Source: Stephanodiscus triporus (lineage: Eukaryota; Bacillariophyta; Thalassiosirophyceae; Thalassiosirales; Thalassiosiraceae). From it: a stretch of 11,580 nucleotides of DNA. The stretch is from contig JALLAZ010001398.1 in the NCBI GenBank assembly GCA_036939755.1, forward strand, positions 1 through 11,580, in the 5' to 3' direction. The number at the start of each line of letters is the position of its first letter. Position 1 is the first letter of the stretch. Under the pieces are notes generated by a model. The model did not search any database. It saw nothing but the letters and a program-made list of their open reading frames with translations, and was not told the DNA's origin. This document shows positions 1 to 8,200 of the stretch, piece after piece. The position numbers and the translations under genes were made by a program.

Positions 1-768
1 GGGTACAGTAGCCATTGCCAAGAGCGGTATGGTCATCCCGTAAGACAGCGTAACCTCGATAAGATTCGGTTGCTGTACGAGCAGCGAATTGAGCGTCGTT
101 GTGCAGAGTACAACTTGACCGTCATCGAAGAAAAGCAGTGGGAGCCACCATCTAATGTAAAGATTTGCGATGACGATGATTCGGGGGATGAGTCAGAAGA
201 ACATGACTCAGATGATGTCTATATCTATACTTCCAGTGATGACGATGAAGACGATGATGAAGAATACGATCCTGTCGAAGAACCTGTTCTCTTTGAACGA
301 CAGTACAAGGGCTTTCGCGCTGGTGACTCCTACGACTCTTATGATCCAGCAGATTTGTCGGATGTGTCCGTGCCCTCAGACGAAGAAGGTAAGGAAAAGT
401 TCTTGTCCGAGTGTACACTTCAGTCTTATAATGAACGTACGAACAGAAATCGCGAGTATTCATTGGGTTTGGAGTGGCCACAATACGAAGAGTTTGGTCG
501 AAAGGTAATGTTGGACGAACGAATACTAATTACTCTAACGCTACCTAATCCGCTGTTCCTACATTGTGTTCCTCAGAAGCTGTATTGTCATCCCTATCAT
601 TACTTAGCGTGTCCCATGCGTCCTCCAAGTCCGGTAACACTGATTTCCAACCATCAGGTCGCTCATCCGCGTTTTTCTCCAACTCCCAGCAATGATTCGC
701 AACGTGACTGCTTTTGTGGCAGATTTGACAGAATACGCAAATCGGTTTGTGTATTTTTGTCGCCTTAG
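1..768 (+). CDS. C-terminal part of an unrecognised acidic protein (5' end outside window)
   Basis: The frame is open from base 1, so the start codon lies outside the window. The first 50 or so residues are basic/charged and look helical (HPVRQRNLDKIRLLYEQR). They are followed by dense Asp/Glu/Ser runs (bases about 160-290), then a Tyr/Asp-rich stretch and a more ordinary segment ending near GLEWPQYEEFGRK. I recognise no domain; acidic tracts of this kind occur in many nuclear and chromatin proteins, but that is not evidence of function. The frame formally runs to a TAA/TAG-type stop at 766-768. However, bases 545-768 are antisense to the zinc-knuckle end of the transposase and read as low-quality Pro/His/Cys sequence, so the genuine coding part probably ends between about 505 and 545. 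A possible splice donor (AAAG|GTAATG) sits at 504/505. The gene may have been truncated by the neighbouring transposon. Confidence 0.5.
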   Translation, partial: GYSSHCQERYGHPVRQRNLDKIRLLYEQRIERRCAEYNLTVIEEKQWEPPSNVKICDDDDSGDESEEHDSDDVYIYTSSDDDEDDDEEYDPVEEPVLFERQYKGFRAGDSYDSYDPADLSDVSVPSDEEGKEKFLSECTLQSYNERTNRNREYSLGLEWPQYEEFGRKVMLDERILITLTLPNPLFLHCVPQKLYCHPYHYLACPMRPPSPVTLISNHQVAHPRFSPTPSNDSQRDCFCGRFDRIRKSVCVFLSP

Positions 769-2518
769 TCACCCCCGCTTTCTCTAGCACTGATAAATGT
801 CTGGCATTTTTCTTCGGTCGCCCTGCCTTGTTTGCTGCACTCCATGATGGACAATACTTGACATTGCTATCGGGAGTTGCATTCTCCCGGATACTTTCAA
901 TTGAGACATTGGATATTGCCGTGACATCATCGGGATACTGAAGCCGCCATTGATCTGTCCGCCACCAATACGGCATTATATTCTCACGCGTTAGCTGCGG
1001 AATCCTAGAGCTGACAACAACTGCCGCCATGTGCTCGCAGGGCACGGCGTCCCGCGTGTCCACTCCGCATGTACATTTTCCAAAAAACGAACCACGGAGA
1101 GGCTCCTTACAAATAGTGACTTTCCCCCACACTCTGCTCTTCTGCAAATTCCTTACAACTGTGCATTGGTATCCGTAACGATCTTCCGCAACAGTAATTG
1201 AGAAGTCGTACGCAGATATTTCAGCAAATACTTCATTAAATTCCACTATACCTCGAGGTGTGAGATCAGTGTCCGTTTCCAAAGCCAATCGACGTAGCTT
1301 CGTAAAACGTTTGCATTCCATCCGAAGCAACAGGATGCACGCGTTTAAGGGGTCCACAGCAGTCTTCGCCCGCATCTCTCGGTTCGCCGCGTTCATCGAT
1401 TCAACTGCAGCGCTTGACGTGCGATGGTACATGTACGATCCGGGCGTCCTAGCGCATCTCGCCGCTGGATATTGGGCATGGTCGTTCAAGGTGTTGAGAT
1501 AGTCAAGATCGCTCTTATGCATGAATTCGAAGTTTTTGTCCTTTTCCTTCTGAAGTTGCTCCATAGTTCGGCACTGCAGCAAACGCCTGTACACGTACAG
1601 TGCCGAATAGATTCGATTTCCACTCTTTGCACCGCACATCTTGATTATGTTCTGCGACCTGTGGTACGAACAATGGAAATTTACGGCATTACTGACCTCT
1701 TCCTCGATTGCCGTCTCGAGTCCCTTATCCTGGTCAGTTACGATCGTAACGTCTGTCTCATTGATACATGGATGTATCTTAATCACGAACTGCCAAAAAG
1801 CCTTCCATCCGAGGAGATTCTCATTACCGAAGATGATGGCAAATCCAACTGGAAACATATTCGCATTCGCCGATATTCCGTAGCAGGAGTACAACGTGTA
1901 TTTTCCGAAATTCAAGTGACATGCATCTGCCATAAAAAGACGCTGCAACTCAGGCACAGTTCCCTGAGAAAACGAAGGAGTGAAAAAAATTCCATCGAGG
2001 AATTTCACATTTAGGTCCTTCGGACCCAACTGATCGATGAGTAGGTCGCGATGATCTGTTTTCCATTTTGTGATGAACTGCGACCTCTCCTCTCGCGTCA
2101 TTGTGCTATTATCAGTGTGTTTCCGACGAAGTAACTCCTCCGCCAATACGATGACCTCAATATTCTTCATTGTCTCTCGCCTAGTAGTGTATTTCATCTC
2201 GACGATGTGGCCCAGGTTCGTCAGTTCATCACGAACTGAACGGTGATACATTACGTTGATGTCGGCACTGCCAAAGAGTTGGTTACGCGCTGCAGTTCGT
2301 GACTCCTGTAAAACAGATTCCGTTAGAGCATATTCCTTGCCGTAAGGCTTGAGGAATCCCCGCAAAGTCTTGTTGGTACACCCTGGATTGTCAGCTATCA
2401 ACCCCAGAATTAACGGAACCAACATAACCGTTTTGAAAGGAGTGAAGTACCTCTCCAGTGGAATGTTAAACCTCGCCGCTGCAGGCGGAAGGTTGGAGTA
2501 GTCGTCGCCGGATCTCAC
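545..2518 (-). CDS. MULE transposase (catalytic, SWIM and zinc-knuckle part)
   Basis: DNA transposase of the Mutator/MULE superfamily, which cuts the element out and inserts it in the nucleus. Numbering from the GTG at 2518, the catalytic domain spans about residues 190-380. Visible catalytic candidates are D198 (MADACHLN), D262 or D264 (VTDQDKG) and E373 (AAVESMNAANREMR), with the family's CSYH motif at about 283-286. A SWIM finger CxC-x9-CxH is at 482-496 (KCTCG...PCEHM). A basic GRPKK segment resembling an AT-hook is at 566-570, and a CX2CX4HX4C knuckle at 597-610. GTG at 2518 is not a credible eukaryotic start. The frame stays open upstream to a TAG at 2600-2602, and its extra 27 or so codons look protein-like, so this is the C-terminal two-thirds of a longer protein whose N-terminus is the 2515-3369 frame. 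The domain order is complete; the break lies upstream of all catalytic motifs. Confidence 0.9.
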   Translation of the reverse strand: MRSGDDYSNLPPAAARFNIPLERYFTPFKTVMLVPLILGLIADNPGCTNKTLRGFLKPYGKEYALTESVLQESRTAARNQLFGSADINVMYHRSVRDELTNLGHIVEMKYTTRRETMKNIEVIVLAEELLRRKHTDNSTMTREERSQFITKWKTDHRDLLIDQLGPKDLNVKFLDGIFFTPSFSQGTVPELQRLFMADACHLNFGKYTLYSCYGISANANMFPVGFAIIFGNENLLGWKAFWQFVIKIHPCINETDVTIVTDQDKGLETAIEEEVSNAVNFHCSYHRSQNIIKMCGAKSGNRIYSALYVYRRLLQCRTMEQLQKEKDKNFEFMHKSDLDYLNTLNDHAQYPAARCARTPGSYMYHRTSSAAVESMNAANREMRAKTAVDPLNACILLLRMECKRFTKLRRLALETDTDLTPRGIVEFNEVFAEISAYDFSITVAEDRYGYQCTVVRNLQKSRVWGKVTICKEPLRGSFFGKCTCGVDTRDAVPCEHMAAVVVSSRIPQLTRENIMPYWWRTDQWRLQYPDDVTAISNVSIESIRENATPDSNVKYCPSWSAANKAGRPKKNARHLSVLEKAGVTKATKIHKPICVFCQICHKSSHVANHCWELEKNADERPDGWKSVLPDLEDAWDTLSNDRDDNTASEEHNVGTAD

Positions 2519-3369
2519 ACTGCATACGGTGACAATAAAACCCTGCTCGGATTCTCGATTGTTGGCCTCAACAACGAAGCAAAAACCGTAACAACGAAGC
2601 TAGGATCGGAATACTCAATGGCCCGCGCGACCTCGTCCAAACCTCTTTCGAAGGCTGCGTCCAACTCTTCGTCATCAGAATAAAATAAGTCATCATCACA
2701 CAAATCTGGCTGATGATAGGAACGATCTTTGCTGTCGTCGAGGGTTGTAGGATCTTTACTCTCGTTGTCGTCATCGAGATGTTCACTGCAGAGTGATCCC
2801 TTTTGACCCGCAACGCGATTACTTGATTTCGAAGCAGTTTCGTCGTCGCTAACCTCATCGTCGTTGTTATTGGCAGCCGAGGCAGCGACTTCCGACAGTA
2901 TACCGAGCTCAGTCGGATTGCTCAGAGGAGGATTTTTGAGGGGGGAATAATCACCAGGTTCATAAGGATCAAATTGCTCGGGCACTGCGATGACCTTTGG
3001 TGGGGTATTGAACGGAGTTCTAGTTTTTCGAACTGGACGTGGGGGAGGCACTACCACAGGACGAAGGGAGGGCATCGGCTGGACCTCCTGCGACTGGTGT
3101 GGGGGGGGAGCCTTTCGACGGGAGGACACGGGCTGGACCTCCTCCAACTGATGCGGGGGGGGAGCCTTACGACGGGAGGACACGGGCAAGGATCTTTGCG
3201 CAGCTCTCTTACTTCGCTCATCAGTCCCTGCTATCGGCGCCACAACCTTTTTTGTCTTAGTGGGGGTCGTCTTCGCCTTAGTCTTCGTAGGCTGTTTTTT
3301 CCTACTTGGCATGATTCTTTTAGGAAGTGGATTGGGTGACCCAGGATGATATCCGCTGGTGTTTGCCAT
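2515..3369 (-). CDS. N-terminal region of the MULE transposase, frame broken from the catalytic part
   Basis: The frame starts at ATG 3369 and, as it stands, encodes 284 residues ending in TGA at 2517-2515, overlapping the transposase frame by a few bases. The N-terminus is Lys/Arg/Thr-rich (about residues 18-45, likely nuclear localisation). Next comes a Pro-rich part with two copies of an 18-residue unit (PVSSRRKAPPPHQ...), and then a long Asp/Glu/Ser-rich region ending ...DEVARAIEYSDPSFVV. The last 24 residues after SFVV look like out-of-frame sequence. Skipping one 20-bp unit at the 11-bp direct repeat (2570-2600) joins SFVV directly to EANNRESEQGFIV in the transposase frame. I infer that the two frames were one protein of about 934 residues. 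An alternative is that they are two separate proteins, or that a -1 ribosomal shift joins them. No known domain is recognised in this half. Confidence 0.65.
   Translation of the reverse strand: MANTSGYHPGSPNPLPKRIMPSRKKQPTKTKAKTTPTKTKKVVAPIAGTDERSKRAAQRSLPVSSRRKAPPPHQLEEVQPVSSRRKAPPPHQSQEVQPMPSLRPVVVPPPRPVRKTRTPFNTPPKVIAVPEQFDPYEPGDYSPLKNPPLSNPTELGILSEVAASAANNNDDEVSDDETASKSSNRVAGQKGSLCSEHLDDDNESKDPTTLDDSKDRSYHQPDLCDDDLFYSDDEELDAAFERGLDEVARAIEYSDPSFVVTVFASLLRPTIENPSRVLLSPYAV
2570..2600. repeat. 11-bp direct repeat flanking 9 bp, at the frame break of the transposase
   Basis: AACAACGAAGC occurs at 2570-2580 and again at 2590-2600, exactly identical, separated by AAAAACCGT (2581-2589). Bases outside the repeat differ, so the repeat is exactly 11 bp. 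The total unit of 20 bp shifts the minus-strand reading frame. With one copy plus the 9-bp insert removed, the upstream and downstream frames fuse without a stop. The layout (direct repeat of 8-11 bp flanking a few bases) is what excision of a Mutator-type element can leave, but filler-type break repair would look the same. Confidence 0.7.
3079..3186 (-). repeat. Tandem 54-bp coding repeat (18 residues x 2)
   Basis: Two adjacent 54-bp copies, 3079-3132 and 3133-3186, encode the proline/arginine-rich unit PVSSRRKAPPPHQ plus EVQ. They differ at only a few bases. Each copy includes a G-run of 7-8 on the plus strand. The period is a multiple of three, so the frame is kept. It lies in the low-complexity N-terminal half of the transposon protein and probably arose by local slippage. 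Confidence 0.8.
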
Positions 3370-3450
3370 GGAAGAGAATTGGATGAATGGAGTGCGTGCC
3401 GTGTCAGAAGTGAATTGGAGTTGTAATTGTCATCACAAAACGCTGAAAAG

Positions 3451-4235
3451 TGCTGTAAATGAAAAGACAATGCGGTGAAAAGCGACGTGATAAAAACCAT
3501 GAACAGTAATCGGTGACGTAAATGAATAATATTATTGAGCGTGACGTATTGTAACAATTAAAACGATGTTGGGTGACGTGATGAGATAATTACTTCAGTA
3601 AGTGACGTACACTAATATTGTACGTCAAATAAGCGCCGTACAACAACAAATTATACAGCGACGCGATAACAACAATGGCCAGTAATCAGTGACGTAAATG
3701 AATATATTTTTTTAGCATGACGTACAGTAATATACAACGCCAGGTTAAGTGACGCACGGGAATAATATTGTTTTCGGTGACGTAACCTAATATTGTATAA
3801 GCAATCAGCGCCGTACAAGAAAATATCATTCGCAATACGTGACGTACAGTGAAAAAAGACTACCATACGTGACGTGAGTGAATAATGTGTATAAAGTAGA
3901 GGTGCAACATCAGCGAATCGCCAAAAACAACCGGTCGTCCACAATCATAGCGGTGACGCACCCAAAAAGTGACACCCAGACAAGGTGAGAAACGAATAAA
4001 TCTAACTAAACGGTGACGTGCAATAAGAAACAAAATCAACCAATGACGTACAGTGAATAGGAAATGAGAAACAGCGGCGTAATCAGATATAACAAATGCA
4101 GTCATGACACCCAGTAAAAAAGTAATCACATGGACGCAGCGGAGACAAAGTGTTGACGTACAAGGAAGCGCACACCGAAAAAAAAAATTTCGGCGACAAC
4201 ACCACAAAAGTCACCCCCCCCCAAGTGACGTGTAT
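3451..4235. repeat. Degenerate ~30-bp periodic array built on TGACGT (non-coding)
   Basis: Exact TGACGT occurs on the plus strand at 3514, 3542, 3574, 3603, 3690, 3718, 3778, 3840, 3870, 4014, 4044, 4154 and 4226. TGACGC occurs at 3750 and 3954, and one inverted copy (ACGTCA) at 3622. Variants fill most gaps: CGACGT 3483, CGCCGT 3634 and 3809, CGACGC 3659, CGGCGT 4075. Successive spacings are mostly 28-32 bp (28, 32, 29, 31, 25, 31, 28, 32, 28, 31, 31, 30...). Several units share a longer consensus, roughly TGACGTACAGTGAATAATAT. No open frame of note crosses it, and nearly all copies face the same way. It is either a decayed minisatellite or a phased array of bZIP/CRE-type sites. Its position between the transposase start (3369) and the DinB-like gene (4452) allows it to belong to either. 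Confidence 0.8.
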
Positions 4236-4302
4236 GGCCAGTTTTTTGATGAAATAAAGTTACCAAAAATTCGCCACAAATAATCTTCAGCAAGGAAGAT
4301 TC

Positions 4303-4451
4303 CGTATCGTACGCTGTACTATGATACAATAGAGTACGATACGAGACGCTTCAACAACAACAACATCATTATTCGCCAACTAACAACCAAACATCACACA
4401 GTACGATACGATAAGATATTTGTCCTCGATCTCCCTCTCTATGATTAAACG
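4303..4451 (+). promoter_or_regulatory. Presumed promoter/leader of the DinB-like gene with three GTACGATACG sites
   Basis: The 10-mer GTACGATACG is present at 4334-4343 and 4401-4410, and in inverted form (CGTATCGTAC) at 4303-4312. The first two form a perfect 10-bp inverted repeat with a 21-base spacer. Downstream is a CAA-rich stretch (4351-4395) of the kind seen in transcribed leaders, then a CT-rich segment and ATTAAACGATGACGG at the start codon. The repetition of a 10-mer within 110 bp of a start is suggestive of a transcription-factor site. No TATA box or initiator is identified with confidence. Confidence 0.4.
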
Positions 4452-5084
4452 ATGACGGGCATTCTCCAACCGCTGATCAGGTCCAACATCGCCATCCTAA
4501 CCCAGAAGATCGCCCTCCTTGATCTCCTGGTGGCACGGCACGGCGCTACCGCGGCCGCGTCTCAATTCGTCACCCCATGTCCGATCGTGGGAGCCTCCGT
4601 CGGACAGCACTATCGCCACTCGATGGACCACGTGGAGCTCGCGGCTCTCGTCGCGGACGCGGCCGATAAGCACAGTTGCCTCTCCTCCTCGTCGGCGGTG
4701 GAGGAATTGCACTACGACCTACGAGTGCGGGGTGGCACCCTCGAGAAAGATATCGAAATGTCGCGCAAACGCATGGTCGACGTCGTGGCCGTGTTCCGAT
4801 CTCTGGAGTTCCGATCGCCTAAACAGACCGAAAACGAATGCATAACCGCGAGGCCCGTTGCGGCATACTTCAATTTATCCTCGAACGCGGATACGGGCGA
4901 CGAGGCACGCCTCCTCAGCACTGTCGGGCGGGAGCTGGGCTTCGCGGCGCATCATGCCATACATCACATGGCGATGGTGAAGATCATCGCCGTCAGGACG
5001 TTGGGGTTGGACGAAAGCGATCTGCCGCATGAATTCGGAAGGGCTCCGAGCACGCTTTTGTACGATAAAAGAATGGATAAGTAG
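4452..5084 (+). CDS. DinB-like (YfiT/DUF664-type) four-helix-bundle protein
   Basis: The gene encodes 210 residues in one exon, about the full length of single-domain DinB-superfamily proteins. Family hallmarks visible: GQHYRHSMDH (51-60), which supplies His53/56/60 at the N-terminal metal site; an REL...HHAIHHMAMVKI helix (160-178), which supplies further histidines; and a C-terminal PHEFGRAPSTL signature (192-202). The superfamily forms a metal-binding four-helix bundle. Some members are thiol-dependent transferases, but most uncharacterised ones have no known reaction, so none is assigned here. There is no signal peptide or membrane segment, so it is likely soluble and cytosolic. The gene is visibly GC-richer than its neighbours, with many NNG/NNC codons, and close relatives I know of are mainly bacterial; horizontal transfer is a possibility but not shown. 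The start at 4452 is supported by stops and non-coding sequence upstream. The next gene starts only 152 bp downstream on the same strand. Confidence 0.8.
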   Translation: MTGILQPLIRSNIAILTQKIALLDLLVARHGATAAASQFVTPCPIVGASVGQHYRHSMDHVELAALVADAADKHSCLSSSSAVEELHYDLRVRGGTLEKDIEMSRKRMVDVVAVFRSLEFRSPKQTENECITARPVAAYFNLSSNADTGDEARLLSTVGRELGFAAHHAIHHMAMVKIIAVRTLGLDESDLPHEFGRAPSTLLYDKRMDK

Positions 5085-5236
5085 TGAGCGATCAGAGGAA
5101 GCATGAGTCCATAAAAGAAGGTTTGAAATTTTAACAGGCCCTGCCCAGCCACACTCGCGGCAGTTGAAGTTGGCCCTCTCGTCGCCACCGTCGGCGCTCT
5201 CTGGGACTCTTGTTACTGAAACAACCCCTCACAGGC

Positions 5237-8200
5237 ATGCAAGAACCCATGCCTACAAGGCCTAGATCTGCAGGCAGGCCTAGATTGTCGGGCACAACAA
5301 GGACAAGGAGATACTTCAACTCAAGAGAAGGGAAATCTTCAGCGAAGGACGAGGGCGAGGATGTCTCGACGCTGATCCTCCATTCAAAAGACAAGGTTGT
5401 TCCGCCTAAGCTACAAAATAGTGATGACTGCAATAATGATGAGGACACAGCTCCTTTCATCTACTCGCTGCTTGGCAATTTCGACGATGACAACGATGTC
5501 TTTCAGTGGGACACGACGAGAATTGTCAAGCCGCAGGATGCGTTCGTCGACGACATGCAGTTTCAATTCAGCCTCTCTGGAATCAAGAGTCTCTACAAGA
5601 AACTAACTTGGAGGAATGAGATCAGAACGCCGTTGGATCTCATTTGTCATCCGGACAAATCATCTTTGATGCAAGGCGACGAGCAATCGTCGGATCTTAA
5701 AGGTCCCACTGGTTTGTTATTCGTTTTGTTTCACCACATAAGGACTCTTCTTATGACTTCTTTTGGCAACTTGACACGATGCACCATGAGACGATGCATG
5801 AAAAATGACAACCGTGAGGAAACATGCCAATCGGAGGAAGGACTGATCGCCAACCCCGCAAATATGCCATCTGTCACGAAATCACGAAATCTTTTACGAG
5901 TTGAAGAGAGAATCCGCAGAGAGTTGTCCTTGGAGAAGATTTTGCCTAGTCTGCCTAAAGGGCACAATGACCAGTCTGTTGCAATGTGTTCCAGCAATAA
6001 TAATGCCGCAATCAATGACGAAACCAGTGTCTCCCTAGAAAAGAAACCCATCACTGCCAAAATGGACGAGTCATTCTGGTTAAACCCAGGGAAAGATCTT
6101 GTTGGGCCAGAGAAGCGTGGTGGCAACGTCCAACGAGAGGTGATCCTCACAGTTGATATTGGGCAGATAATACTTCGCCAGCATCCTGAATTTTCAGCCC
6201 AAGAGAAGGCGTTGGCCCGTGTCAGTTGCATGTACGATCAATATCGCACGCATATTGACGCGAATACTTTCCATTATTCGGTTACTCGAATGACTGAAAA
6301 TTGTCGGCGATTGCAATCTATCGATTCGAAGAGGAGCATCAAAGGCAATGCGTCCAGTGAATCATGCTTAATGATAAATTCTCTATTCAATGATCTGAAA
6401 TCGTCGGCGGCCTCTCTTGTAAAGGGATCGGAGTCTATCAAAAGTATGGTGATGCAAATGAAACTGGGTTGGAATGAATTCCTCGCTACCAAAGAAAACG
6501 ACTCAACCTCCCGCCATGCTGATGCTCAGCTCAAGACTAGCACCATGTTTAGTTATGCAAAGCTCAATGATGACTTGAAGGAGCTCAGCGACGAAATCAA
6601 GTCAACAAAACCCGCGTTGAGTCGAATTCAAGACGAGTTGCCTCGATCAAGCGTAATCTCTTTCCGATTTCTGCATGAAGTTGAGACCGCATTGTCAGAT
6701 TTGACGCACATCTTTGAAGTAATAGAATTGGCCCAACCTAGCCAGCCTATAGAGGAAGTGAAATTGGGACGACGAAGAATGGAAAAGTATTTCGCGAGGT
6801 TGCTGGTGAATGGCTATGTTGTCGGTGACACCAAAGTCGAACAACTGGATTGGACATCTTTCTCGGTCAAGCTCAGCCATCGATTTAATTGCAAGATGTC
6901 CCAAAAGCCTACATGCACATGCGTCCAAATATGGAAGTCTTCAATCGGCTTTTTGCCAGATAAATTGGTTTGCTCGATCGGCTTTTTGCCAGATAAGTTG
7001 GTTTGTGGACAAGAAGATCAACAGGGTTCACCAAGACTAGCGGACCGAGCCACCTACGCTTGGCTACAATTTTCGTCAAATGGATCAGAAATGAAAGGAG
7101 CGATTCGGCTCGAAGCACGATTCATTGAACGTACAGTGAAATGCTCGGATCCTGGGATCCACATGTCGAAAATGCCGGTGCATCCAACAAAACTGATTAG
7201 ACCACCTATTGGTGACTTTGAGACCCACATCCGAAAAACATCAACGGTCAAACCCCCAAGCCACCGATGCGCAGATCGACAATCTATGATGGAATTCAAG
7301 CATAGCAGCGGTAACCTTTTCACTAACAAGATCCTTCTCGAGGAACCGCTACGCCATGCATTAATCAAGAAACGTCAGAGGGACCATACTTTGGTCCCAT
7401 CACCTATTCCAATCACTGAACTTGAGGTCCAAAATAACGATGTCTATCATGATTTAATGAGGAATGACGGTGCCAGTGATGAGGTGAGTACCTCGGACTG
7501 TGGATTGCCCTGCACATTTTTTTGGTGTACGATAGGTAGCTCCTCACCATTCCTACCATGCATTTTAATTCCATAGATCATAATGAACGATGCTTTCAAA
7601 GAGCGACCATACGTCAGCAAGCAAAACATTTTGGATATTTTCAGAGGGTTTGGGGGCCTCTCTAACAGGCGGAAGCATCATTTGTCAGAAGTAATTCAAG
7701 ACGTTGCTCTTTTCTGCTTTGCTGATTGTCAGCTTACGATCCCATCGCTGCCGAGGAAGAGGAGCTTGTTCCCAAAAACCGTGCATCGCTTGCCCGTCAC
7801 AAGAAGTCAAACGCATAACTGCTCGTTGCTACTCACAGTCGTCGGTGGTCACAACGTTCCAACGAAGGTAGAAGGAAACATAGCGCCTAAGAATAATGGA
7901 CAAGAAGGTTCGATATTAAGAAATTATGACAATCTTCCACATTTTCCAACGGTTGAAGGGGACGAGAAATTGGGGGGAATATGCAAGATCAAGTTCAGAG
8001 GCAAAACCTACCGAACAGAATGGAAAGAAACTCTTTCGGTTCCTCTTTGTGAGCTTTTAGAGGGGAGCTCGCCAATCTCGCTCCAAGAGGAGGTCATTGA
8101 TATCTTCCTTTTTGATTGTGTGACCGTTGACTTGTTGCACATGGGCGGGTTCTACGAAGATGAAGAAACAAAATCTATTGAGTATCGCTACCTTGTAAGT

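Larger units (their letters stand above)
545..3369 (-). mobile_element. Mutator-like (MULE) DNA transposon, coding part
   Basis: This interval holds the transposase frame (545-2518) and the N-terminal frame in front of it (2515-3369), both read on the minus strand. It is classed as a MULE from the transposase: DDE residues in the MULE arrangement, a SWIM finger after the catalytic domain and a CCHC knuckle at the C-terminus. I could not find the element's ends. No long terminal inverted repeat pairs sequence left of 545 with sequence right of 3369, and no 8-11 bp target-site duplication was recognised. The element may extend rightward through the repeat array ending near 4235. The coding sequence is broken by a 20-bp insertion at 2570-2600, so this copy is probably non-autonomous or dead unless frameshifting rescues it. 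Confidence 0.75.

Noticed and set aside
152..481. Minus-strand frame of 109 codons opposite the acidic gene
   Set aside because: The His/Arg-rich product is the expected antisense of GAT/GAA-rich codons; no motif or start context supports it.
1424..2014. Plus-strand open frame of 196 codons
   Set aside because: It lies entirely antisense to the transposase catalytic domain, which has recognisable motifs; this frame has none.
2515..2602. A conventional intron joining the two transposon frames
   Set aside because: No GT-AG pair of plausible length joins the frames here, while removal of the 20-bp repeat unit does so exactly. That unit neither starts with GT nor ends with AG in a workable register.
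2974..3339. Plus-strand frame of 121 codons with G-rich repeats
   Set aside because: It is the shadow of the proline-rich repeats in the transposon N-terminal frame on the other strand.
3451..4235. CRISPR array suggested by the ~30-bp periodicity
   Set aside because: The repeats are degenerate with only a 6-base core kept, there are no distinct repeat and spacer blocks, and the surrounding genes are eukaryotic with introns.
3651..4329. Minus-strand frames of 67-115 codons through the repeat array
   Set aside because: They change frame with the array, show no conserved domain, and their composition follows the TGACGT repeats.
5731..6231. Minus-strand frame of 166 codons
   Set aside because: It is antisense to the first exon of CC2D2A, with no recognisable features.
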